From positions 60,423,153 through 60,487,152 of the forward strand of contig NC_089234.1 in assembly GCF_963924675.1 (NCBI RefSeq): a stretch of DNA of 64,000 nt. Direction: 5' to 3'. The notes under the pieces were generated by a model that saw only the letters and a list, made by a program, of their open reading frames with translations, was not told the DNA's origin and did no database searches. The stretch's first letter is position 1; every line of letters starts with the position of its first letter. The position numbers were made by a program, and so were the translations under genes. The DNA is from Phocoena phocoena (Eukaryota > Chordata > Mammalia > Artiodactyla > Phocoenidae). Positions 19,626 to 29,700 of this stretch are shown one piece after another.

Positions 19626-20072
19626 TACAGGAATTAGAAGATTAAAAAAAAAAATACACAAAACAGCCAGGGTTGAAAAGTGGAGTGCAGAATTAGCACT
19701 AACTTTAACATAAATAAGCAGTTTTCCGCTGAGGTGGAAAGATACACCTAAGTAATTTCTAGCTTTAAAGATTTAGGTTAAATTTTGCATGCTACCAGCG
19801 GGTGGTAACAGGAGTTAAAGTGAAACCGACAATAAACACTAGTTTGTAACTTCTCTATGAAGGCAGGCATTCTGATCACCAGAACCAAACATTATGCTTG
19901 GCCTATACTAAGCAGCTGCTGATTTAAATAAATGTTTGCTAAATGAGTTAAACATTTCACAGGAATCACAAGATTCCTTAAAGGTCATCTAATCCGATTC
20001 CCCCATTTTACAGATGACAAAACAAAACTGAGGTGTAGGGACTTTAAGCTTATTTGCCGTGCCATTTTTTAA

Positions 20073-20358
20073 AATTTTTTTTAATTTTTATTTTTTGGTT
20101 GTGTTGGGTCTTCATTTCTGTGCAAGGGCTTTCTCTAGTTGCGGCGAGCGGGGACCACTCTTCATTGCGGTGCGCGGGCCTCTCACTGTCGCGGCCTCTC
20201 TTGTTGCGGAGCACAGGCTCCAGACGCGCAGGCTCAGTAGTTGTGGCGCACGGGTCCAATTGTTCCACAGAATGTGGGGTCTTCCCAGACCAGGGCTCGA
20301 ACCTGTGTCCCCTGCATTGGCAGGTGGATTCTCAACCACTGCGCCACCAGGGAAGCCC
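20073..20358 (-). mobile_element. CHR-1-like SINE
   Basis: Reversed copy, somewhat shortened. Exact 18-bp TSDs TGCCGTGCCATTTTTTAA are at 20055-20072 and 20359-20376. Confidence 0.93.
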
Positions 20359-20429
20359 TGCCGTGCCATTTTTTAAGCAATGGCTTTATTGGCACGTCAT
20401 GTGCTATGTGAGAGGTAAAATAGCATACT

Positions 20430-20650
20430 GGTTAAGGGCTCAGACTCTGAAGCCTCTTGGCCTAGGTTCATGTCCTGGTTTTTTTACTTAACTTGCTGTA
20501 TGACTTTGGACAAATCACTTAGCCTCTCTGCTTCTCAGTTGCGTCTCTAAAATGGGGATAACGATAGTACCTACACCAGAGGTGTCAGGAAGGTTAATAT
20601 AACTAAAGCATTTGGAACAGTTATAGGGACAGTAAATACTTAATATTAGC
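20430..20650 (+). mobile_element. MIR SINE
   Basis: 'ttaagggctcagactctgaa', 'gctgtatgactttggacaaa' and 'gtctctaaaatggggataac' give nearly full-length MIR order. Confidence 0.8.
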
Positions 20651-21656
20651 TACCCAAAATCACTGATGGATATTTACTCCTGAATCTTTTTTTTCCTCTG
20701 CAGATTCCAGTTTTTCATACTTATGTTTCAACACACTTACTCATGGGAAAAGTCCTAATTCTTTCTATTTGACATAGAGTGTCAATGTCAAATGAATCCT
20801 AGAGGAGAAAGGGCCTGCTCAGGAAGAGGGAAAATGCACTCCACACTTTGACTTTAAGGTTCAAGATCTTAGGAAGAACCCCTTTCTTAGGAAAAGGGGA
20901 AAGAGTTGTCTTTCTACCCTCAAAGCCTAGCACAGAACCTGGATCAATGTTTCCTGAATGAATGATGAACAAATAACAGAACACAGAGCTAGCAGCTCAG
21001 CAAAGGTTATGCAGGGGATAGAGAAGCTTGGTGTCATGAGGGTTGGTCCATTACCGTTTTCTTTTTCTTCCTTATTCTGCGGATCTATTTACACAACTGT
21101 TTCTCCCATTAGGCTGCCAAGCCTAAGGTAGGTGCTCAGTAAAATTTTTTTGAATGTTTAAATACTGATGATGAAGTATTTGACCCTATTGAGGAAGTCA
21201 GAACTATTGGCAGTAGAGATTCTTATAGGAGAGCAATGCTATTTGGGGAGACACAGCATGGTTGTGTTCACAGTGATAAGATGAACAACACATTTACTTC
21301 ATGTATGATAGGGATGACCTCGTATTCATAAACTACTTTCCTTCCTAGCAGATACAAGCTTATGTTCTTAAAAAGAATCCTTCCTTTTGAAAATGTCTCC
21401 GTATCAAAAAGACGCTGAAGGAAGTACCCTGGTACAATGGCAAATTATTACAAGCAATCATTAAACTCCATCATCAAGAAGTCATACCAAAGAGCTGGAT
21501 TACCATTCAAAAAGATGCTGCAGCTAAAAACAGGTCGGGTGGAAAGAAAGGGGCAGAAGAGCGGAGGGGTCAGAATGCCAGCGGTTCATCCCCCGACCCC
21601 GGTCCCCAGGGGGCGACATCGGCGCCGCCCCACTGCGCAGGCGCCAACCTTCGGTC

Positions 21657-21666
21657 CGCATGCGCA
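21657..21666. promoter_or_regulatory. NRF1-type palindromic site
   Basis: CGCATGCGCA matches the core of the NRF1 consensus (alternating GCGC/CATGCG). A second, weaker copy, TGCGCAGGCGCC, lies 12 bp to the left at 21634-21645. Both are in the CpG-rich promoter block. Confidence 0.55.
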
Positions 21667-21831
21667 CTAGTCTGGTGCGGCCTGAGGAAATTTCCTCTTA
21701 CACGCCCTCTGCGGCAGGCTCCTGTTTCTCCACCTACTTTCTCCATTTTACTAGTCCCTGCAGGTAGGATCCCAGGGATCAACTCCCTTTCCACCAAGCT
21801 CCCGAGGGTCCCTGAGCCCTCGACCACTTAC

Positions 21832-21925
21832 CTCTGCGGCTTTGGCAAGTTCCTCTACAGCCCCGCCCCCAAGGCCAACCGGAGCGGCCGCGTTTACTGC
21901 GACGAGAGCGGCGGCGTGCTCGAGG
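21832..21925 (-). other. ANAPC16: Candidate non-coding first exon of ANAPC16
   Basis: On the minus strand a consensus donor (CAGAG then GTAAGT) begins just left of 21832, directly inside the CpG-rich block and upstream of the first coding exon. This fits a 5' untranslated exon 1. The 3' border is well supported by the donor. The transcription start, given here as about 21925, is a guess from the GC-rich stretch. Confidence 0.55.
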
Positions 21926-22002
21926 CCGCGGCGTGCGCGTGCCCGTGCAATGGTGGGCGTGGTCGGGGCGGAGAGGCGCTGGGAACGCTTTCTCGAAGAG
22001 GC

Positions 22003-22009
22003 CTTCCGG
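22003..22009 (-). promoter_or_regulatory. ETS/GABP-type site
   Basis: CTTCCGG on the plus strand (CCGGAAG on the minus) is the high-affinity ETS core common in CpG-island promoters. It lies on the ASCC1 side of the shared promoter. Confidence 0.45.
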
Positions 22010-22348
22010 ATCTTTCGCTTGCTGTGCCTACGGAGGTTTTCCTACCGCAGTGGAGCCAGTTTCTCTTCGCTCGCTTTGACGTACTCGTTTTATTTTGCTC
22101 GCTTTTATGATTCAGGGTTTCATCTCCCCCCACGACATTGCAGGCCTTCTGCTTTCCTCTCTCTTTCTCTCTCCAAACCACCGCGAAGCAGGGTGAAATT
22201 GGTTTTTTTCCCGTCATTCCTAATGCAGTCTCGTAGCCCAGGGCCGTAGAGGAAAGGCAGATGAAGGATTTCCTGTCTCTGAGACAACCCTATATCTGCC
22301 CCCAGAGCTCAGTCTGAGGCCCGATCTTAACATTAAAGTCTGTTTTGG

Positions 22349-22557
22349 TTTTTTTTTTGCGGTACGCGGGCCTCTCACTGTTGTGGCCTCTCCCGCTGCG
22401 GAGCGCAGGCTCCGGACGCGCAGGCCCAGCGGCCATGGCTCACGGGCCCAGCCGCTCCGCGGCATGCGGGATCCTCCCGGACCGGGGCACGAACCCGCGT
22501 CCCCTGAATCGGCAGGCGGACTCTCAAACACTCGCCACCAGGGAAGACCTGGAAGCC
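22349..22557 (-). mobile_element. CHR-2-like SINE next to the promoter
   Basis: A reversed, GC-rich copy about 300 bp from the CpG-rich promoter. Its head ends CCAGGGAAGACCTGGAAGCCC, a short partial repeat of the terminal sequence. Approximate TSDs TAAAGTCTGTTTTGG / TAAAGTCTCTTTTTG flank it. Confidence 0.88.
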
Positions 22558-23586
22558 CTAAAGTCTCTTTTTGTGGAGAGTTTTTTTGTGTGTGTGAGAG
22601 GTCCTGGGAAATTGGGCACTAGGGTATAATGTTATTAAACTATTGCTAATTATACTGCCTCTTCCGACATTCAAGTCTGTTTACCTTTTATATTGTTATT
22701 TCTCACAACACGAAATCTCCTCTTGGTTCAGTAAGTAGATTACCAATTAAAGTGACTTACTTGCTGAGATTGGATTGCGCACTTAGTAAGAATTGATTTT
22801 TTGGGGGGGAACTCTTAAGTTATTTTGGGCTTCAAGACCATCTAACATACGTGGTAGAAACACTGGTTAAACATAACCACAGCTAACCCGTAAGGAACCT
22901 TTGTTTCCTAAATTACTGATTCATTAAATGGTGACTGGAAACGTGGCTTCTCTGTGAGCGATGTGGAGTTTTTGAGCAGTTACCTACGGAAATCGGATTC
23001 TTCCCCTCAGCAATGTGTTGGTTTAGAGAACCATGTTGGTTAAGTCATATTTTAACTTTGTTTTGATAGGCAACTGGATCTAATTGTTGGATATATATTT
23101 CTAGCACCTCTAAAAGAATTTAGGGTTTTTTTGGTCCTCCCCTTGAGGATAAGTGTTTTAAATATCCCTAATTCTCTTAAAGGTTGTGCTAAATAGTGAG
23201 GGTAAGACACTTTGCAAATGTTTAGATAAGCACAGAAGGTTGCATTTTACTCTCTTTAGGTTAAAGTAATGAAGAGATCTCTAGTTTCTCTTTCAAAGTC
23301 ATGGATGGGCTCAGTATCTTTTAATCATTTTTTTTGGGAATGCTGAATAGCTTACAAATTACTGTCTAGAGTGTACCAGGAGTGGAGTAGTGTAGTGGAA
23401 AATGCAGCAATTGATTTAAAACAGCTTCTAGATAGGGGAAATCTAGTGGAAACAATGCTGCATTTGCTTAGGATGTACTGTGAACTGATGCCCAATTATG
23501 TCCTTTTAGGCTTACATAAAGATCCACATAATAGAGGTAGGGTTTTATGATTAAAACAAAAGGTAAGGTGATGGTTTATTTTTCAG
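22558..23586 (+). other. ASCC1: ASCC1 5' intron, right part, no repeat recognised
   Basis: About 1 kb between the SINE and the acceptor of the exon carrying the start codon. I see no gene or clear repeat. ASCC1's non-coding first exon and its donor in the promoter block could not be fixed. Confidence 0.55.
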
Positions 23587-23619
23587 TATTCCACAGGACT
23601 GTTGTTTGGAGAAAGTATC

Positions 23620-23731
23620 ATGGAAGTTCTGCGTCCACAGCTTATAAGAATTGGTGGACGGGTTTACAGGAAGAATCCCATCCAAGAGCAGACTTATCAA
23701 CATGAAGATGAAGATGATGACTGTTATCAAG
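23620..23731 (+). CDS. ASCC1: ASCC1 coding exon 1
   Basis: The ATG has A at -3 and G at +4, a strong Kozak context. The exon's acceptor is either the TTTTTCAG ending at 23586 or the CCACAG ending at 23596; both lie upstream of the ATG, so the choice changes only the 5'UTR. It encodes 37 residues, ending in an acidic stretch ([10 protein letters not shown]), then a GTAATC donor. Compared with my memory of human, Asp12 is Gly and Asn15 is Val here. Confidence 0.95.
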
Positions 23732-26700
23732 GTAATCCTGGTTGATCTTTGGTCAGATTAGAAGTAAAATGTTCTCCGTATTGTAGAAGCAATTCTTTGT
23801 TTCAGTGTATTTCTGTGTGAGCACTGAAATTTGAGATGTTTGGCCTCTTATAGCTCCCTTTGTGTTGACGTCTGAGGGGACAGATGAGTGAGTTTGATGA
23901 GGTGTTCTCAGTTCATACATCAGGTTGTGTCTCATCTTTGTGCAGAGGCTTAAATGTAATATGGGGTAATTTTAGTTAACTATTAATATTAACCATTAAT
24001 AATCTGTGGCAAAATGAAGTTCTTTTATCTGTAAAGCTATGAAGTAATTTCTATAAATTATTGAAATAAATGAACATGTGCCCAGTGTTAACTGTTGTTA
24101 TTATTGTTGTGTTGTAATTTTTCTTTTCTTCTTTGCAGTCATATACAGGCAGTTTCAAATACACAACCAACATTATTACTACTTAAAATAGGGATAATTT
24201 TTAAGAAGCAAACTAAACCGTTGAGATGGGCAATATTTTCAGGCTAATTAACTTGGACTTGGGTTTAATGCACAAATAGGGCCTTTCAGGTTCTCTGCTT
24301 CCTTTTCCTTTTGGTTTGTAAGCTTTTCCATTAGGCCCTAAGCCTTGGGGAATAGTCTTCCCCTTGGTCCTCCCTGCTGTTTCCCTTTTGCCTTGGGGCT
24401 TTGAGCTCCTTTATTTCACCCTCCTCCTTTCTCTTTGTCTTGGCTGTATGGAGTAAGTTCTCCAGTATCACTCCTACCTCATTCACTGAAGTGATTTTGT
24501 GTTTTAATACTAAAAACCACTGAGTTGTACATTTTAAGAGGATGAGTTTTATGTTACATGAAACACATCTCCAAAAGAAAAAAACAGTACAAAAAATGTT
24601 ACTGTCTTAGCTTTCTGGGAGAAAACAGTTAAATAGTGATATGTAAATACTCCTTTTCCACGGTTCCAAGATTGGAAGATTTAAAATAGTCATGTGTTTT
24701 TTATTCTTTATTTTTCTTCTAAGAGCAGGTCAGAAGGAATATCAGAGCAGTGTTCTGTAGTGTAAAGTGTATGACTGTTTTTTTTGTGTGTGTATTGCTT
24801 TTTTTAAACCTTGAGAGTGGTTGGACAGCTGGTGAGAAAGCAGACTGTTGTCCATAGAGCAGCAGCTCTGAGCGAGATGTTACCATTTCTCTACAGGTCT
24901 CGTGGAGTGTGCAGAAGAGTCCTGTGAAGGCTATGAGGTGGTGCAGACCCCACAAGGTTTCCGGTGTACTCTGAAGGCCCCCAGCCTGCTCTACAAGTGA
25001 GTGAGGCCCCCGGCAGCTTCACGGGAAGGCATTTCTAGGAAACATAGCAGGAAGTGGATTCTTCTCTTTTCCACACTTATTGCAATGCTTGATTACTAGT
25101 AATAAAATGGTTTAGTGTTTAATGTCCTAGAATTTCTAAGGACTGATTGTAGATCAGTTTCATCATTTCACATGTGTCACCAAGTCCTGTTGATTTTGCT
25201 TCTTAAATATCTTTTGAATCTACTTATCTCTTTCTTTACAGCCACCCTGCTGCCTTGTCTGTGAATTACTTGAAGTAGCCTACTTACTGGTCTCTCCACA
25301 TTGATTCTTGCTCTCTCTTCCAATCAGTTCTTCACATTGAGGGCGGAATGATCTTTTTAAAAGGCAAACCTGATTATTTTACTACCTTTGCTTGAAATCC
25401 ATTAACATCCTTCCTCTGAAGATGGAATTCTCTTCCATTAGAGCAGTGGTCAAAATCTTGAACATGAGTTAGCCAGCCTTGATTTTTCAGTCTCAGTTCA
25501 CACCACTGTTTCCCTGGCTTCGCACTTAAGCTTAACTGGTTTTCTTCAGTTTTTCACATGTGCCGTGTTCCTTCCTGCCTTTGAGCCTTGGCATATGCTG
25601 CTCCCTTTGCCTTTTAATCTCTCCTGTTCCTTAGCTAGTTTTATTCTCTTTCCTTAGGGAAGCTTGCTTTGACACCGACATCCCCACCGCCATATTGATT
25701 ACCCTTCTATACGTTTTCATAACACCCTCTACTTTTCCTTTGTAGCATTTCTCAGTCTTATGTTTATATTTATTTGTGTGCTATTTGATATTTTTCCCAC
25801 TAGATGGGAAGCTTCTTGAAGGTAGGAATGTGTCCTGTTATTCTCCAGTGCTTGTCAAATACTGATGTGCGTTTTCCAGCGTTATCGTTATATGTAAATT
25901 GCTTGGAAGCTTTGCCATCCCTTCAGTCTGTGCTTGCTTGCTTGCGTGATGGACCACATTCTCTTATTAACCACTAATACGGTTAGCTTATGTGGCTGAC
26001 TGGCTTCTTTTGGGCTTGTGCCTCTGGAGATAGGCTGGTCTGGGAAGTCATAGATTTTTTTTCTGTGTTGTACCAGATGAATAAAGTCTGTCCTTGATCC
26101 TCTATGAGAGGAGATCTACAAATATGGAATCATATACCTTTAAGCTCCAAGAGGCAAGTAGTTTCATTTTTGTCAACCTTGAGAATCTTCTGAAACACCT
26201 ATTAAGGATGAAATTCTTATGGAATGTGGCTGAATGCGAAACCAGATGTTAATCCTGACAGCTCACTTTTCTCTGAGGTTCCGGTGACATTTTCTTCTAA
26301 GAAACATGATTTTAGAAAGTTGTGGCTTAGGTTCCTGATAAAATCAATGCAACATGTCTTCCTTAATGTATATATTTGCTACTGCTAAGGTGTGTAAAGA
26401 TTCCTTAAATATCTGATTCTAACTTGATGACCTTTTGAATTCTATATATTCTAAGTACTCATTTTGTTCCAGATGACTTGCAACTTAGATTAGGTATTGG
26501 TTCTGCTAAATCCTAATTAATAGATAATATTTACTAGGAGGACTCCTTCCTCCCTCCCTCCCTTCCTGTCTTATTGAGAAACAATTGTCATACAAGGAAG
26601 ATTTCTTTCTTATGAATCATTTATGTAAAGTTATTTGGATCAAGGAAGAGATTACTTAACCAAAGTAATTTATAATCAAAGCCTAATGGTGATACACGTG

Positions 26701-29700
26701 TGCACGGACTGGATCTAATACTGTGGTTCTCAACTTCAGGTGCACATTTAAAGCTCCTGGGGAGCTTTAAAAATTCCTGATACCTAGGTGCACCCCAGAC
26801 CAGTTGAGTCCAAATCTCTGGGAGCTGAACCCAGGCATCATTAGTTTTTGTAGCCCCCCAGGTGATTCCAGTGTGTAGCCAAGATTGAGAACCACTTGAT
26901 CTGGCAGGAATTTCCACTTACATATTCAATAAAGGAGTCACCCTTTCACTGCATATCTTTTATTGTAGTGAGTGTTTTAGACTTTCCATGTAAACCTCTT
27001 TTGGGTCTGGTACTCTTAACTGTAAGGATGCTGTCATGGGCTTAATGAGGATGGCATGGGCTGTACTGAGCTATGTGTCAGTCACTAGGAAGCCCTTTTA
27101 TATATGATCACATTTAATCCTTAAAACAACCTTATGTTACTTAGGTATTATTCACTCCATTTTTATAAGTGAGGAAATAGGTTTAGAGTGGTTAAATGAC
27201 TTGCCCAAGGTTTGATTCTAAAGCGTCTTTAACCTCAACCACTTCCCTAAGGTGCCTGGACTATTAATAACACTTTGAGCCAACTACTTAGGGTAAGTTT
27301 GTCCACTAGCCGTGTGCTAACAAACAAGAGCCTGGTTGAAAGCTCCCCTTGTTGATAAGGCCTGGAAAGGCAAGGGCCTGATGGAGTCGGTGCTGCACAG
27401 TCCCTAGCCCAACACAGAGAAAAACCACATTGAAACTGTGGAGTTCTCGTCCTCTTCTAAACATCTTGTTTTATAAAAATCTGGCTTACTACAGTAGATC
27501 TTAATGGAAATAACCAGGCTTGGTTATCCCCATGTAAAAAACAAATGCAAAGTTTTAGACATAGTCACCCATGCTGTTGGATACTGTAATTGAAATCATA
27601 GAAGCTGAAATACTGTTGATGAGGAAGTTTTATCTCTTAACTATGGTCCTGTGGTGGTCTCTTAGTGCTTTATAGACTCTGAAACTTTTCTCCTGGGATC
27701 CGGTAGTCTCATTTGCTTTAACACATCTAATTACTATGGGTTTCAGAAGATAACCTTGGATTGTCAGAATTATTTATGCTAGGAGGCCCAGGCAAGTAAT
27801 GCAAATGAGCCAGCAGATGATTGAGGTGCAGTCAGTGAAAGACAGTAGGGAGGGACAGGGTTTGTGATGAACTCATATTCCACTTTTAGGAACGCGCTCA
27901 TGTTCCAGCCTATTTTTGCCATGAGTAGTCAGATCTCCCAATTTTTCAAAAGAACTTAGAAATCTATATTTTTAGGTAAAATTTCCCAATTTTTACGTGA
28001 ACTCTCCCAAACAAAACATGCCTATGTGTTTGAATTCAACCTGAGGATTACCTCTTTACTCTCTGTGCTTGAATCTGTCCTGACTGGTGAACCCTGCTCT
28101 TTGCTAAGCTCTTTACCTTTATTTAATTAATCAAGGATAATTCCCTTAGGATGAACTCATAATGTAATTTTTGCTCTCTAAGAGAACGAGGTTTTCCCCC
28201 TTCAAACTGTAGACCCAGTCAAGTGCCCTGTGAGACTGTGCCAGCTTTCCTTTCACTGAACTGCAGACCCAGATTTTGAACGTAGTTATTTATTTATTTT
28301 TGGGTGTGTTAGGTCTTTGTTGATGCCCGCGGGCTTTCTCTACTTGTGGCGAGTGGGGGCTACTTTTCGTTGTGGTGGCTTCTCTTGTTGTGAAGCATGG
28401 GCTCTAGGCACGTGGGCTTCAGTAGTTGTGGTGCGTGGGCTTCAGTAGTTGTGGCTCGCGGGCTCTAGAGCCCAGGCTCAGTAGTTGTGGCACACAGGCT
28501 TGGTTGCTCCGTGGCATGTGGGATCTTCCTGGACCAGGGCTGGAACCCGTGTCCCCTGCATTGGCAGGCGGATTCTTAACCACTGCACCACCAGGGAAGT
28601 CTCTGAATATAGTTTTGAGAAGCAAGCAGGCATTGAGCATAGTTATTCTTTCTACGTGGTTGAATTGGCTGTAGGATATCATTTTGCCAATGAGTGTAAT
28701 GCAGTATGTTCTATAAAGCTGTATGATTTGTAATTTCCCCTACAGATACTGAGTTTTTACTGAAGCACTTTTCTATGAGGGAGTGTCTCTGGCCACGTAT
28801 GATTTAAACATGATGGAGTTCTTTATTCTTGAACATTTTGATTTACGTTAATTAATTTTCTTTATATTATAGGCATATAGTTGGAAAGAGGGGCGACACT
28901 AGGAAGAAACTAGAAGTGGAGACCAAAACTTCCATAAGCATTCCTAAGCCTGGACAAGAAGGAGAAATTGGTGAGACCCAATATATATGTTATATTTGGA
29001 ATCACTTGTGTGTGTGTATGGAATAATGTGACCCAACTGAGGTGTTTGGTGACTATATTCTTTACGTGGTTCTGTAGCTATTGGCCTTTTTATATCAGTG
29101 TCAGTCTCCCAAATGAAGAAAGATGTAGTCATACAACCTTATCTTGATTAAGTACCTGGGCCTTAATTTTATACTTCACCATGCACTGATGGAATAAAGC
29201 TTCCAGATTTTGTTGTGGACGAGGAAATTTCTTTCATGCTTCAGTAGCTTGAAATGAAGTTGTGAATTATTTCAAGTTAGAATTAGAGAAAACCAGTGGG
29301 ATCAGCAAATTTGAAATAAAGTTCAGACCTTTCCATATTGTTCTCTGTTTTTATCTTGCTTTGTAGACTAGGAAGGAAATAGTAAGAATAATAATTAAAA
29401 CAACAACCTGATTCAAATAACTAGTCAGGTGAGGAAGAGTAGTTTAGCAATAGAAATTACGTCAGAAAGTGTCTGTACTAAAGCAACAATGTGAACCAAG
29501 GGCATAGGCTTGTGTTGTAAAGTGGCTTTGAGTGAGAGGCACTGGAGGGACAGAATTTTAAAAAACTCATCCTAAAGCAGTAGGACTTCTTCAATGTCAA
29601 ATAAGTGCAGCAGCCTCCAATAATCCATTTTCCATAATCACTCATAGGTTGTATTAAGTTTTAGGAGAAAAAAATAAGTACTCTTTTCATTTTGTGCTGT

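Larger units (their letters stand above)
18230..21831 (-). other. ANAPC16: ANAPC16 first intron (5'UTR intron)
   Basis: Runs from the candidate exon 1 donor to the acceptor before the first coding exon. It contains CHR SINEs at 19.0, 19.3 and 20.1 kb and a MIR at 20.4 kb. Confidence 0.65.
21570..22060. promoter_or_regulatory. CpG-rich bidirectional promoter between ANAPC16 and ASCC1
   Basis: A roughly 500-bp block rich in CpG stands out from the AT-rich surroundings and sits between the divergently transcribed genes. It holds NRF1-like sites (21634-21645 and 21657-21666), a GC box (CCCCGCCCCC near 21860), an ETS/GABP-type CTTCCGG (22003-22009) and a TGACGT half-CRE (22077-22082). I see no clear TATA box. 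This composition is typical of housekeeping bidirectional promoters. Transcription start sites are not determined. Confidence 0.85.
24997..28872 (+). other. ASCC1: ASCC1 intron after coding exon 2
   Basis: 3.9 kb. It contains L2 sequence (about 25.15-25.87 kb), a MER5A copy (26.72 kb), MIR-like sequence near 27.1-27.25 kb and a CHR SINE at 28.3 kb. Confidence 0.85.

Noticed and set aside
21842..22249. 135-codon open frame in the CpG-rich block
   Set aside because: It is Ala/Arg-rich low-complexity translation of GC-rich promoter DNA, resembles no protein, and the reverse frame is equally open. Promoter composition explains it.
24125..24180. Possible extra ASCC1 exon after the TTTTCTTCTTTGCAG acceptor
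   Set aside because: Coding exons 1 and 2 join in phase and match the known protein without a gap. The sequence after this acceptor has early stops and no usable donor nearby.
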